NCBI GenBank assembly: GCA_036501515.1
Contig: DASYAD010000349.1
Coordinates: forward strand, 1-64,000
Reading direction: 5' to 3'
Length of the DNA: 64,000 nucleotides
Origin: Trebonia sp036501515
Lineage (GTDB): Bacteria > Actinomycetota > Actinomycetes > Streptosporangiales > Streptosporangiaceae
Of the stretch, positions 34,531-42,814 are shown in pieces. How positions within the stretch are numbered: position 1 is the first letter of the stretch; every line of letters begins with the position of its first letter. The translations under genes were made by a program, and so were the position numbers. The notes beneath the pieces were generated by a model that made no database searches, had not been told where the DNA came from, and worked only from the letters and a program-made list of their open reading frames with translations.

Positions 34531-35033
34531 CCGCCGTGACCGCCGCCCAGGACAGCGGGCTCCGCAGCCGGGTCGAGGACTTCCTGTACGCCGAGGCCGC
34601 ACTGCTGGATGAGTGGCGCCTTGACGACTGGCTCGGCCTGCTCACGGACGGCGCCCGCTACGAGGTGCCGAGCACCGACCGGCCCGGCGGCCACCCGGAC
34701 ACCACCCTCATGCTGGTCTCCGACACCCGGTCCATGATCAGCGCCCGCGTCAAGCGGTTGAACAGCCGCAAGGCCTACCGCGAGTTCCCCTGGTCGCGCA
34801 CCCGGCGCATCGTCGGCAACGTCCGCGTGCTCGCCGTCACCGGGTCCGGGGAGCTCGAGGTGACCGCGAACTTCGCCGTCTACCGGACCAGGAACGGGCA
34901 GACCCACTGCTACGCGGGCCGTTACCAGTACCGGCTGGTGCCCGCCGGGGAGGGATTCCTGATCGCGTACCGGCGGGCCGAGCTCGACCAGGAGACCCTC
35001 GACGAGCACGGGACGCTGAGCATCATCCTCTAA
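34527..35033 (+). CDS. Ring-hydroxylating dioxygenase, beta subunit
   Basis: 168 residues, NTF2-like fold: VEDFLYAEAALLDEWRLDDW (classic start of small subunits), LTDGARYEVP, SRTRRIVGNVRVLAV, HCYAGRYQYRLVPAGEGFLI. Structural partner of the alpha subunit (alpha3beta3). GTG start coupled to the alpha gene by a GTGA overlap. Confidence 0.88.
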   Translation: MTAVTAAQDSGLRSRVEDFLYAEAALLDEWRLDDWLGLLTDGARYEVPSTDRPGGHPDTTLMLVSDTRSMISARVKRLNSRKAYREFPWSRTRRIVGNVRVLAVTGSGELEVTANFAVYRTRNGQTHCYAGRYQYRLVPAGEGFLIAYRRAELDQETLDEHGTLSIIL

Positions 35034-35070
35034 ACCGCTCCTACCTCGTTCTGACGAGAGGACAAGCACC

Positions 35071-36576
35071 GTGGATCGCCGCCTGACCCAGAACGCGGAA
35101 CGCCTGCGGTTCCGCATCGACGCCACCCGATGCGACGGCCAGGGCGTGTGCGCGCTCATCGCACCGGAACTCTTCGGCCTGGACCGCTACGGGCTGGCGT
35201 ACGTGATCCCCGGGTCGCAGGAGCTCGCCGAAGCCGACCCGGACGTGCGCGGCCGGGGGCTGGAGGCAGACGCGCTCTGCCCGCGCAATGCCATCCGCGA
35301 GGACCCGGCCCCGCCGGGCAGGTCCGCTCCAGCGGCCGGGGCCGGCCAGGAGACAGCGGACATGGCAGCGGAGCCCGCGGTCACCGTCGCTGAGCACCCT
35401 GCGCGTCTGCTGCTGGATAAGCCAGAAACGGTCGTCGGCTGGCGGGAGCACGGTGGCTGGGCCAGTCACGACAGCGCTGCCCTGATCGACCTAGTCGAGC
35501 GGGCGGGGATTCTCGGCCACGGCGGCGCCGCGTTCCCGGCCGCCGCCAAGTGGCGGCGGGTCGCCGGCGCCGAGCGCCCGGTGGTCCTGGCGAACGCGGC
35601 CGAGCGGGAACCGGGGACGGTCAAGGACCGGTACCTGACCGGAAGCCGGCCGGGACTGGTCCTGGACGGCATTCGGCTGGCGATGGCCGCGGTCGGCGCT
35701 TCCGAGGCCGTGATCGCCGTCGACGAGGACGCCACCGCCGAGCACGACGCGCTGACGGCGGCGATCGCCGACGCCGCGCGCCTGGGCCTGCTGCGGGGCG
35801 AGATCCGGGTACACAAAGTCCCCGCCCGGTACGTCGCGGGCGAGGAGACCTCCGTCATCAGCCTGCTCAACGGCGGCTCCGCGATCCCCCGGATCAGGCC
35901 TCCGTACCCGAGCGACTCCGGGATCGGCGGAAGACCGACGCTGGTGCACAATGTGGAGACGCTCGCCCAGGTCGCGCTGGCCGTCGCGATGGGCGCCGCG
36001 GAATTCCGCACGAACGGCCTGCCGGACGCGCCGGGCACCGGGTTGTTCTCCGTCAGCCCGTTCGGCGGCCCGGCCGTACTCACGGAACGGCCCCTGGGCT
36101 ATCCTCTGCGCGCGCTGCTCGCCGACTCAGGTCTCCTGGACGGCGCCCGCGCGGTCCTGGTCGGCGGGTACGCGGGCGGGCTCTTGCAGCCGGATGCCTT
36201 CGGCACCCCGCTGGCGCCGGCACCGCTCGCCGCCGCGGGGGCGGCGCTCGGCACGAAGTCGGTACAGGTGATCGACGACCGTCACTGCCCCGTGCGCGTG
36301 GCGGCCGAGGTTGTCGGCTACTTCGGAGCGGAAAGCGCGGGGCAGTGCCCGCCGTGCTCGCGCGGCCTGCCGGACATGGCGGCCCTTCTGGCCGGCCTGG
36401 AGGCGGGCACGGCGGGCGCGGAAGCGGTCGCAGAACTGCACGGCTTCATGTCCACGCTGTCCGGGCGCGGCGTGTGCCGGCTGCCCGACGGTGCCGCCCG
36501 GATCACGCTGTCGCTGCTGTCCGCGTTCGGGGACCAGGTGGCTGAGCACATCCGCGGGGGCTGTCCGCTCCGGTGA
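35071..36576 (+). CDS. Fusion of a 3Fe-4S-type ferredoxin with a NuoF-like NADH reductase module
   Basis: 501 residues. N-terminus (1-75): ferredoxin with RCDGQGVC and a later ALCPRNAI (CxxxxxC ... CP pattern). After a Pro/Ala linker comes a NuoF/HoxF-like module: GHGGAAFPAAAKW (149-161, FMN/NADH), NAAEREPGTVKDRYL, AGEETSVISLLNGGSAIPR, and the C-terminal N3 cluster region. NuoF normally has CxxCxxC plus a distant Cys; here it reads ESAGQCPPC with GVCRLPDG about 40 residues later, so the first Cys is Ala. No other complex I subunits are near. Best reading: NADH-dependent electron donor for the Rieske oxygenase encoded 40 bp upstream. Confidence 0.82.
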   Translation: MDRRLTQNAERLRFRIDATRCDGQGVCALIAPELFGLDRYGLAYVIPGSQELAEADPDVRGRGLEADALCPRNAIREDPAPPGRSAPAAGAGQETADMAAEPAVTVAEHPARLLLDKPETVVGWREHGGWASHDSAALIDLVERAGILGHGGAAFPAAAKWRRVAGAERPVVLANAAEREPGTVKDRYLTGSRPGLVLDGIRLAMAAVGASEAVIAVDEDATAEHDALTAAIADAARLGLLRGEIRVHKVPARYVAGEETSVISLLNGGSAIPRIRPPYPSDSGIGGRPTLVHNVETLAQVALAVAMGAAEFRTNGLPDAPGTGLFSVSPFGGPAVLTERPLGYPLRALLADSGLLDGARAVLVGGYAGGLLQPDAFGTPLAPAPLAAAGAALGTKSVQVIDDRHCPVRVAAEVVGYFGAESAGQCPPCSRGLPDMAALLAGLEAGTAGAEAVAELHGFMSTLSGRGVCRLPDGAARITLSLLSAFGDQVAEHIRGGCPLR

Positions 36577-36648
36577 CGCCCGCGTGCTTTCGGCAGGCCG
36601 GGCGCCGCCTCGCGGGCGGACTATCCCGGCCGCCACGTGGCGCACAGG

Positions 36649-36681
36649 TAACGGCCAGCATAACAACGCCGATGCGAGGTT
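36649..36681 (+). promoter_or_regulatory. Composite promoter I
   Basis: Box TAAC 36649-36652 and 36661-36664 with GAGGTT at 36676-36681; predicted +1 36688, 19 nt before the permease ATG with GGAGGG between. Confidence 0.78.
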
Positions 36682-36706
36682 CGGCTCACGTCAGCTTGGA
36701 GGGCCG

Positions 36707-38722
36707 ATGCACACCACAATTTCCCTTGCCATCGCCGGCCTAGGATCCGGTGGGGCCATTGCTCTCATGACCCTCGGCCTGGTGGTGATCTACCGGGGAT
36801 CCGGAGTGCTGAACTTCGCCCACGGCGGGATCGCCACGATGGCCGCCTACGTCTTCATCCGCTTCTACTACAACTGGGACCTGCCGCTGGCGGTCGGGAT
36901 CATCCTCGGTGTCCTGGTGGCGACGGTAATCGGCGTGGTGTTCCAGTACCTGGTCATCCGTCCCATCGCGGACGCCCCGGTGCTGACCAAGATCGTCGCC
37001 ACCCTGGGCCTGCTGGTGACGCTGGTGAACCTCGTCTCGCCGATCTTCGGCAACGGCCTGCCGCCGCCCCTGCAGTTCCTGCCGGCCCGGCGCATCCAGC
37101 TCCCGTTCGGCAGCCCGCCGTTCAGTCTGGGCGAGGACCGGCTGATCATCGCCCTCGTGGCGGTGGTGGCCGCCATCGGGCTGTGGGCCCTGTACCGGTT
37201 CACCCGGTTCGGGGTGGCCACCCGGGCCGCCACGGAGAACGAGCGAGCGGCGATCTTGCTTGGCCAGTCGCCACAGCGGCTCGCGGTGATCAACTGGGCG
37301 CTGGGATCGGCACTCGCCGGCTTCGCCGGAATCTTGCTCGCCAGCCTGGTTCAGCTCACCCCGGGCTACTACACCGAGCTGATGATCCCGGTTGTGGCCG
37401 CCGCGCTCGTCGGCGGGTTCCAGTCATTCAGCCTGGCCGCGATCGCCGGCCTCGTGATCGGCTGCGGGCAGGCGGCACTCGGCCTGTACTCCGTATCCTG
37501 GCAGAACGCGACCGGGGTGCCCGGCTGGCCGCAGGCACTCCCCTTCGTCATCATCGCCGTGGTGCTGAGCCTGCGCGGCCGCAGCATCCCCGAGCGGGCG
37601 TTCCTGCTGAACCGGCCCCTGCCGAAGGTTCCTAAGCGGCAGTCACCCAAGACCCTCGCCGTCATCGCCGTCGCCGGCATTGCCTACTACGCGCTGGTGC
37701 CGGGTGAGTGGGCTGACCCGATGACGGCCTCGCTGATCGGCGCCATCGTCTTCCTGTCCTTCGTCGTTATCGTCGGCTACGTCGGCCAGATCTCCCTGGT
37801 GCAAATGGGCTTCGCCGGGGTCGGGGCGCTGACCGCGGCCCAGGTGGCCTCGGTCTCGGGGTTCCCGTTTCCCCTCCCGCTGGTGGTCGGTGCGGCGGCG
37901 GCGGTGCCGCTCGGCCTGCTCATCGGGATACCCGCGCTGCGGGTGCGGGGCATCAACCTAGCCGTCATCACCCTGGGCGCGGCGTTCACCCTCGAGCAGA
38001 TGCTCTTCAACGACCCGTCTCTCACCGGCCGCGACACCGGTCTCGTGGTCGCCGCACCGACCCTGTTCGGAATCAGCCTGAACTCGGTGACCAGCCCACG
38101 CGCCTTCGGCTTCTTCGTCCTGGCGGTCTTCCTGCTCGCGGCCGTCGCCGTCATGCTTGTGCGGCGCTCGTCGCTGGGCATGCGGTTCCTGGCCATCCGG
38201 GCCAACGAGCGCGGGGCAGCGGCGGCGGGCATCTCCATCACCGGCACGAAGCTGGCGGCTTTCGCCATCGCGGGAGCGATCGCCGGGCTCGCCGGGGGCC
38301 TCATGGCGTACCGCGACCTGAACGTCTCGTTCACCGACTTCACCACGCTGGCGTCCATCACGTACCTGTCCCTTGCGTACCTGGGCGGGATCACCTCGGT
38401 CGGCGGCGCCCTCACCGCGGGCATTCTCGTGGTCAGCGGCGGTGTCGTCAGCAACCTGTTCGGGACCGGGACCTTCAGCACCACGTGGATCCCGGTTCTT
38501 GCGGGACTCGGCACCATGCAGATCGTGGTCACCCAGCCGGAAGGACTCGTCGGCGCAAACGCGGCGCTGCTGCGGCTGGCGGCCCGGACACTGCCGCGGT
38601 GGGCCAGGCGTCCCGCGCCGGCCGCAACGGAGACCGCCGGGGACCCCGAGAACCCGGCACCGGCCGCGGTCGCCGCAGAGCCGCAGGAAGCGAACACGAC
38701 CGGAGGGACCCACCATGCCTAG
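36707..38722 (+). CDS. ABC importer permease, LivH-LivM fusion
   Basis: 671 residues, strongly hydrophobic. The first half is LivH-like (LTLGLVVIYRGSGVLNFAHG, then GNGLPPPLQFL and the EAA-like ATRAATENERAAILLG). The second half is LivM-like (VIVGYVGQISLVQMGFAGVG, GIPALRVRGINLAVITLG, RFLAIRANERGAAAAGISI). The two permeases are normally separate genes. Transports branched-chain amino acids or, in many actinobacteria and proteobacteria, aromatic carboxylates. ATG at 36707 chosen from the RBS and promoter. Overlaps the first ATPase gene by 8 bp. Confidence 0.88.
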   Translation: MHTTISLAIAGLGSGGAIALMTLGLVVIYRGSGVLNFAHGGIATMAAYVFIRFYYNWDLPLAVGIILGVLVATVIGVVFQYLVIRPIADAPVLTKIVATLGLLVTLVNLVSPIFGNGLPPPLQFLPARRIQLPFGSPPFSLGEDRLIIALVAVVAAIGLWALYRFTRFGVATRAATENERAAILLGQSPQRLAVINWALGSALAGFAGILLASLVQLTPGYYTELMIPVVAAALVGGFQSFSLAAIAGLVIGCGQAALGLYSVSWQNATGVPGWPQALPFVIIAVVLSLRGRSIPERAFLLNRPLPKVPKRQSPKTLAVIAVAGIAYYALVPGEWADPMTASLIGAIVFLSFVVIVGYVGQISLVQMGFAGVGALTAAQVASVSGFPFPLPLVVGAAAAVPLGLLIGIPALRVRGINLAVITLGAAFTLEQMLFNDPSLTGRDTGLVVAAPTLFGISLNSVTSPRAFGFFVLAVFLLAAVAVMLVRRSSLGMRFLAIRANERGAAAAGISITGTKLAAFAIAGAIAGLAGGLMAYRDLNVSFTDFTTLASITYLSLAYLGGITSVGGALTAGILVVSGGVVSNLFGTGTFSTTWIPVLAGLGTMQIVVTQPEGLVGANAALLRLAARTLPRWARRPAPAATETAGDPENPAPAAVAAEPQEANTTGGTHHA

Positions 38723-39476
38723 TCACGCGGCCACGCCAGCCGCTCCAGTCGCCGAGCGGCGGCCGGCGACTGAACTTGTCATCACCGGCCTGTCAGTCTC
38801 GTTCGGCGGCGTGCACGCACTGAGCGGCGTTGACCTGTCCATCGCCGCAGGTGAGCTGGTCGGCCTCATCGGGCCGAACGGAGCGGGCAAGAGCACCTTC
38901 GTGGACGCGGTGACCGGCTACGTGCGGCCCACGAGCGGGCAGGTGACCTTCGGCGGCCGGACAGCGACCCGGTGGTCTCCGGCCCGCCTCGCCCACGCAG
39001 GGCTGGTGCGCACCTTCCAGCACCTGGAGCTCTTCGATGACCTGACTGTCTGGGAGAACATCGCCATCGCGGCCCGCTCAAGCCGCCGGGGCTCGGCCGC
39101 CACCGCAGTGCGCGCGCTCGATCTGTGCAAGCTCGGCGACATCCGCGACCACCTGGTCACGCAGGTACCCGCGGGCCGCCGCCGGCTCGTCGGCCTGGCC
39201 CGGGCGCTGGCGGCGGCACCGGCCCTGCTGCTGGCCGACGAGCCGGCGGCCGGCCTCGACAGCCACGAGTCCGCCGAGTTCGGCACCGTCCTGCGCCGCC
39301 TGGTCGACGAGGGGCTCGGCATCTTGCTGATCGACCACGACATGAACCTTGTCCTGTCGGTCTGCGACCGGCTCGCGGTGCTGGTCTCCGGGGCCAAGCT
39401 GACCGAGGGCACGCCCGCGGAGGTCCGGACCAACAAGGCCGTGATCGCGGCGTACCTGGGAGGAGCCACGTCATGA
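38715..39476 (+). CDS. ABC transporter ATP-binding protein (LivG type)
   Basis: 253 residues: Walker A GPNGAGKST, TFQHLELFDDLTVWENI (Q-loop region), Walker B ALLLADEPAAGLD and switch IDHDMNLVLSVCDRLAVL. The signature segment reads VPAGRRRLVGLARAL instead of the LivG-typical LxYGQQRRLEIARAL: only the key Gly remains. ATG after GGAGGG. Energises the fused permease with the next ATPase. Confidence 0.85.
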   Translation: MPSHAATPAAPVAERRPATELVITGLSVSFGGVHALSGVDLSIAAGELVGLIGPNGAGKSTFVDAVTGYVRPTSGQVTFGGRTATRWSPARLAHAGLVRTFQHLELFDDLTVWENIAIAARSSRRGSAATAVRALDLCKLGDIRDHLVTQVPAGRRRLVGLARALAAAPALLLADEPAAGLDSHESAEFGTVLRRLVDEGLGILLIDHDMNLVLSVCDRLAVLVSGAKLTEGTPAEVRTNKAVIAAYLGGATS

Positions 39477-40174
39477 CCGAACTGCTGGCGGCCCGCGGCC
39501 TCACGGTCGGGTACGGCAAGGCCGCCGTCGGCTGGGATCTCGACCTGGCGGTCCGGCCGGGCGAGATCGTCGCCCTGCTCGGCCCGAACGGCGCGGGCAA
39601 GACCACCACCCTGCTCACTCTCGCCGGGTTCCTCCCGCCGCTGGCCGGCACCGTCAGCCTCCGCGGGAAAAGCACCGCGAAGACCCGGCCTGAGCACCTC
39701 GCCCGCGCCGGGCTCGCCTTCATCCCCGACGACCGGGCACTCCTAGCGAGCCTTACCGTCCGGGAGACACTCCGGCTGGTGAACAACCCCGTGATCCGGC
39801 CCGCCGAGCTGTTCCCCCAGCTCGAGCAGCTCATGGACCGCAGGTGCGGCCAGCTGTCCGGTGGCGAGCAGCAGATGGTTGCGATCGCGCGCGCGCTGTC
39901 GCCTCGGCCGCCGCTGGTGATGATCGACGAACTGTCGCTCGGCCTCGCCCCGGTGGTGGTCGAGCGCCTGCTGGCCGTCCTGCGGCAGGAAGCGGACAAC
40001 GCCGGCACCGCCGTCCTCCTCGTGGAGCAGCAGGTCCAGGAGGCACTGACGGTCGCTGACCGCGCGCTCGTCCTCGTGCACGGCCGGGTCGTCCTGAGCG
40101 AAGACGCCCGCACCCTGCGCGAGAACAAGCACCTCATCGAGTCCAGCTACCTGGGCGAGAACGCCCTCGCGTAA
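39473..40174 (+). CDS. ABC transporter ATP-binding protein (LivF type)
   Basis: 233 residues: GLTVGYGKAAVGWDLDL, Walker A GPNGAGKTT, signature LSGGEQQMVAIARAL, Walker B LVMIDELSLGLAPVVV, LLVEQQVQEALTVADRALVL. Canonical LivF partner. ATG overlaps the LivG-type stop by 4 bp (ATGA). Slightly unusual is the shortened ARLAFIPDDRALLASLTV segment (normally PEGRxxFxxLTV). Confidence 0.88.
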   Translation: MTELLAARGLTVGYGKAAVGWDLDLAVRPGEIVALLGPNGAGKTTTLLTLAGFLPPLAGTVSLRGKSTAKTRPEHLARAGLAFIPDDRALLASLTVRETLRLVNNPVIRPAELFPQLEQLMDRRCGQLSGGEQQMVAIARALSPRPPLVMIDELSLGLAPVVVERLLAVLRQEADNAGTAVLLVEQQVQEALTVADRALVLVHGRVVLSEDARTLRENKHLIESSYLGENALA

Positions 40175-40215
40175 TCGCCCAGGGCCGACCGGATTCCACA
40201 GACCGGGCGCACCGA

Positions 40216-40247
40216 TAACGGTGCGGGTAACCAATTCCGCAAACGTT
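40216..40247 (+). promoter_or_regulatory. Composite promoter J
   Basis: Box TAAC 40216-40219 and 40228-40231 with AACGTT at 40242-40247 (10-bp spacing); predicted +1 40254, 45-nt leader to the binding-protein gene. Allows extra transcription of the binding protein within the transporter operon. Confidence 0.7.
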
Positions 40248-40298
40248 AGTTATGGGCCACGAGGGCCGATTGAAAGCGCGTCAACCGAAAGGGACGAA

Positions 40299-41567
40299 AT
40301 GCAGGCAACCAGAAGATCCGGCTTTCTGCCACGCAGCAGGGGCGCGGTCGGCATCGCTGTCGCCGCGGCCACCGCCGGTGCCATTGTGCTCGCCGGGTGC
40401 AGTTCAAGCTCGCCCCAGGCCGTCACCGGCAGCGGCAGCGGCAGCTCGAATTCCGCCAGTTCCCTTAGCGGGACACCGTACGTTTTCGGCACCGACTCGA
40501 CTGACAGCTCGCAGTCACTGAGCCTAGTCGGCGCGGCCGACGGCTTCATGGCCTGGGCGGACTACACGAACGCGCACGGCGGGATCAACGGTCACCCCGT
40601 GAAAGTCATCCGGTGCAACGACGAGAACACGCCGGACGGCGACACGACGTGTGCCCGTCAGCTCATCGGCAACCAGCAGGTCCTGGCGGTCGCTGGGAGC
40701 GAGAGCGGAGTGATCTCCTCCTCCGGCGAGCCGCTGTTCGCGGCGGCCGGACTGCCTTACGTGTGCGGTAACCCGCTGGCCCCGGTGGAGTTCCAGGCCA
40801 GTTCCGCGTACTGCGTCACCGGCGGGCCGTCCGCCGAGTACGCCGCACTGGTCGATTACCTCGTCGGCACGCTGCACATCAAGAACATCGTGTCCGTGAA
40901 CATCGGGACCACGGTGGGCCTGCAAACTACCGCCTTCTGGTCCGCCATCGCCAAGAAGGAGGGCGCGACCGTCGAGGACGTCGTGGTCCAGCCAGCCGAG
41001 TCGGACTACACGGCGGCGGTCACCCAGGCGCAGGCGGACCACGCCGGGGCGTACCTGATCGGCATCGACCCAGCCTCGACGGCGCGCTTCTTCCAGGCGG
41101 CCACCCAGGTGGGCGTGACGGTTCCGATGGCCACCGTCGGGTCGGCCGTCACTGAGGCGGTGACCGAGGCCGCGCAGCAGTACCCTGGCCCCTTCTACTA
41201 CACGCAGTCGGCTCAGATCCTCGACGACAAGAACCCGGACATCGCGCCCTACTTGTCGCAGATGAAGGCGGACGGGTACGACTCGCAGGTCGGCAACGCG
41301 TCGGTGGCGTCGTGGATGACCGGGCTAGTCCTCAAGGCCGCGCTGACGAAGCTCGGCGCGGCCAACGTCAGCCGCTCCGCGCTCAACAACCTGCTCCAGA
41401 AGGGGTCCCTGACCAACGTGCCGCTGCTGCCCAGCCCGCTGAACCTGGCCGACGCCCCCACGGGTTTCCCCCACCTGGCGAATGCGGGCACCTACATCGT
41501 CAAGCAGCAGGGATCGTCCTCGTCCTACGTCAGCGGCCGGATTACGGCCCAGTACTTCAGCGGCTGA
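40299..41567 (+). CDS. ABC transporter substrate-binding lipoprotein (LivK type)
   Basis: 422 residues. Signal peptide with Arg-rich start (ATRRSGFLPRSRG), hydrophobic core and lipobox VLAGCSSSS. The mature periplasmic-binding fold type 1 shows YVFGTDSTDSSQSLSLVGAADGF-type start and KVIRCNDENTPDGD, ARQLIGNQQVLAVAG, GAYLIGIDPASTARFFQA. Captures the substrate outside the membrane for the importer encoded just upstream. ATG at 40299; upstream in-frame codons overlap the promoter. Confidence 0.88.
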   Translation: MQATRRSGFLPRSRGAVGIAVAAATAGAIVLAGCSSSSPQAVTGSGSGSSNSASSLSGTPYVFGTDSTDSSQSLSLVGAADGFMAWADYTNAHGGINGHPVKVIRCNDENTPDGDTTCARQLIGNQQVLAVAGSESGVISSSGEPLFAAAGLPYVCGNPLAPVEFQASSAYCVTGGPSAEYAALVDYLVGTLHIKNIVSVNIGTTVGLQTTAFWSAIAKKEGATVEDVVVQPAESDYTAAVTQAQADHAGAYLIGIDPASTARFFQAATQVGVTVPMATVGSAVTEAVTEAAQQYPGPFYYTQSAQILDDKNPDIAPYLSQMKADGYDSQVGNASVASWMTGLVLKAALTKLGAANVSRSALNNLLQKGSLTNVPLLPSPLNLADAPTGFPHLANAGTYIVKQQGSSSSYVSGRITAQYFSG

Positions 41568-41594
41568 CGCCGCGGGCGGCCAGCCAGCAGAAAG

Positions 41595-41633
41595 GAGCCG
41601 GCCCGGTGCGGGAAACCCGCACCGGGCCGGCTC
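41595..41633. terminator. Strong GC hairpin between convergent genes
   Basis: 18-bp perfect stem starting GAGCCGGCCCGG (41595-41612) paired with 41616-41633, loop AAA. No T-tract. Lies between the binding-protein stop (41567) and the LLM stop (41686) and could act in both directions. Confidence 0.75.
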
Positions 41634-41685
41634 GGCTGTCTGCGGATGCCGCCCGCCCGCGGATATGCCCGCCCGGGCGGCCCGC

Positions 41686-42660
41686 TCAGCCGGCTAGGGC
41701 CGGCAGCACCTTGTCGATGAGCAGGTCGAGCTGCTCGCGCTGGTTCCAGGAAGCGAGCCGCAGCGCCAGGTGCGTGACCCCCTCGTCGATGACGTCCCGC
41801 AGCTGCTGCACGCACTGTTCCGGGGATCCCACCGCCGTCATGGCGGCGGCGCCGTCCCGGTCGAAGAAGCCCTCGCCGTAGTAGTTGTCGAAGAACCGCA
41901 GCGCCTCGTCCAGGCACGCCTCGGGGTCGGGGCCGATGTTGATGCTGTGGTACGCGGCGACCGGGAAGGCGGCCGGGTCCTTGCCGGCGGCCGTGAGGTG
42001 ACCGCTGAGCTCGGCGCGGGTGTCGGCGATGTACCCCGGGCGCGCGCGGACGGTCAGCAGGCCGTCTGACTTGGCGGCCACGCGCCGCAGGACCCGCTCG
42101 GCGGCCGGCCCGGCCGGCGGGTTCGCGCTGATCCACACGGGCAGCGGCCGCTGCACCGGCCTGGGCAAGACGGTGATGTCGTCGTAGCGGGCGAACCGGC
42201 CGTGAAAAGTCACCGGCTGCCCTGTCCACAGCTGGCGGACCAGGTCCAGGTACTCCTCGAGCCGCGCGACGCGTTCCCTGTCCGGCACCCCGCCGAAGTG
42301 ACGCCCCTCAATCTCCGACGCCTGCCCGCGCTTCTGCAGGCCGTTGCACACGGCGAGCAGTGCCCGCCCGCCCGAGATCTCGTCCAGCGACGCCCACTGG
42401 TAGGCGAACTGCGCCGGGTCCCGTACCGGGAAACTCGCCATGCAGCCCACGGCCAGCCGCAGGCGGCTCGTCATGCCGGCCAGCGCGCTCAGGCAGGCGA
42501 TCGAGTCGGCGCGCGCCTTGGACGTCAGACTGTCTCCGACCCAGACGGCGTCGAAGAAGCCAGACTGCTCAGCGGCCGGCGCCAGCCGGAGCAGCTCGGG
42601 CAGCTCGGCGACGCCGAACAGCGCCGCCCGCTGGGGAATGATGAGGCCGAACGAGTCCAC
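41686..42660 (-). CDS. LLM-class flavin/F420-dependent oxidoreductase
   Basis: 324 residues: FFDAVWVGDSLTSKARADSI, RLRLAVGCMASFPVRDPAQF, GGRALLAVCNGLQKRG, LPRPVQRPLPVWISANP, TAVGSPEQCVQQLRDVIDEG. Luciferase-like TIM barrel using F420 or FMN. GTG start with GGAG nine bases upstream. Leftward single-gene unit from promoter K. Confidence 0.82.
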   Translation of the reverse strand: MDSFGLIIPQRAALFGVAELPELLRLAPAAEQSGFFDAVWVGDSLTSKARADSIACLSALAGMTSRLRLAVGCMASFPVRDPAQFAYQWASLDEISGGRALLAVCNGLQKRGQASEIEGRHFGGVPDRERVARLEEYLDLVRQLWTGQPVTFHGRFARYDDITVLPRPVQRPLPVWISANPPAGPAAERVLRRVAAKSDGLLTVRARPGYIADTRAELSGHLTAAGKDPAAFPVAAYHSINIGPDPEACLDEALRFFDNYYGEGFFDRDGAAAMTAVGSPEQCVQQLRDVIDEGVTHLALRLASWNQREQLDLLIDKVLPALAG

Positions 42661-42728
42661 CGTGGCCGTCTCCTTGCGTCGATGAGGTCCTGCGAAGTGA
42701 TGCGGAGGGAGAAGCCCCCTCCGGGCTC

Positions 42729-42808
42729 ACGATGGCGCACCGGGCGTTAATGGCCTCGTTAACCGGCGCAGCACGTAACGAGGCTGGTAACCGGCCCGTC
42801 TGTACGTT
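42729..42808. promoter_or_regulatory. Divergent composite promoter K
   Basis: Leftward box GTTA 42746-42749 and 42758-42761 with CATCGT (minus strand) at 42729-42734. Rightward box TAAC 42776-42779 and 42788-42791 with TACGTT at 42803-42808, predicted +1 being the A of the ATG at 42815. Boxes 14 bp apart. Confidence 0.8.
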
Positions 42809-42814
42809 TCCCAG

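Noticed and set aside
35071..36576. NuoF homologue as evidence for a complex I or hydrogenase operon
   Set aside because: No other Nuo or Hox subunits nearby; fused ferredoxin and co-transcription with a Rieske oxygenase fit better.
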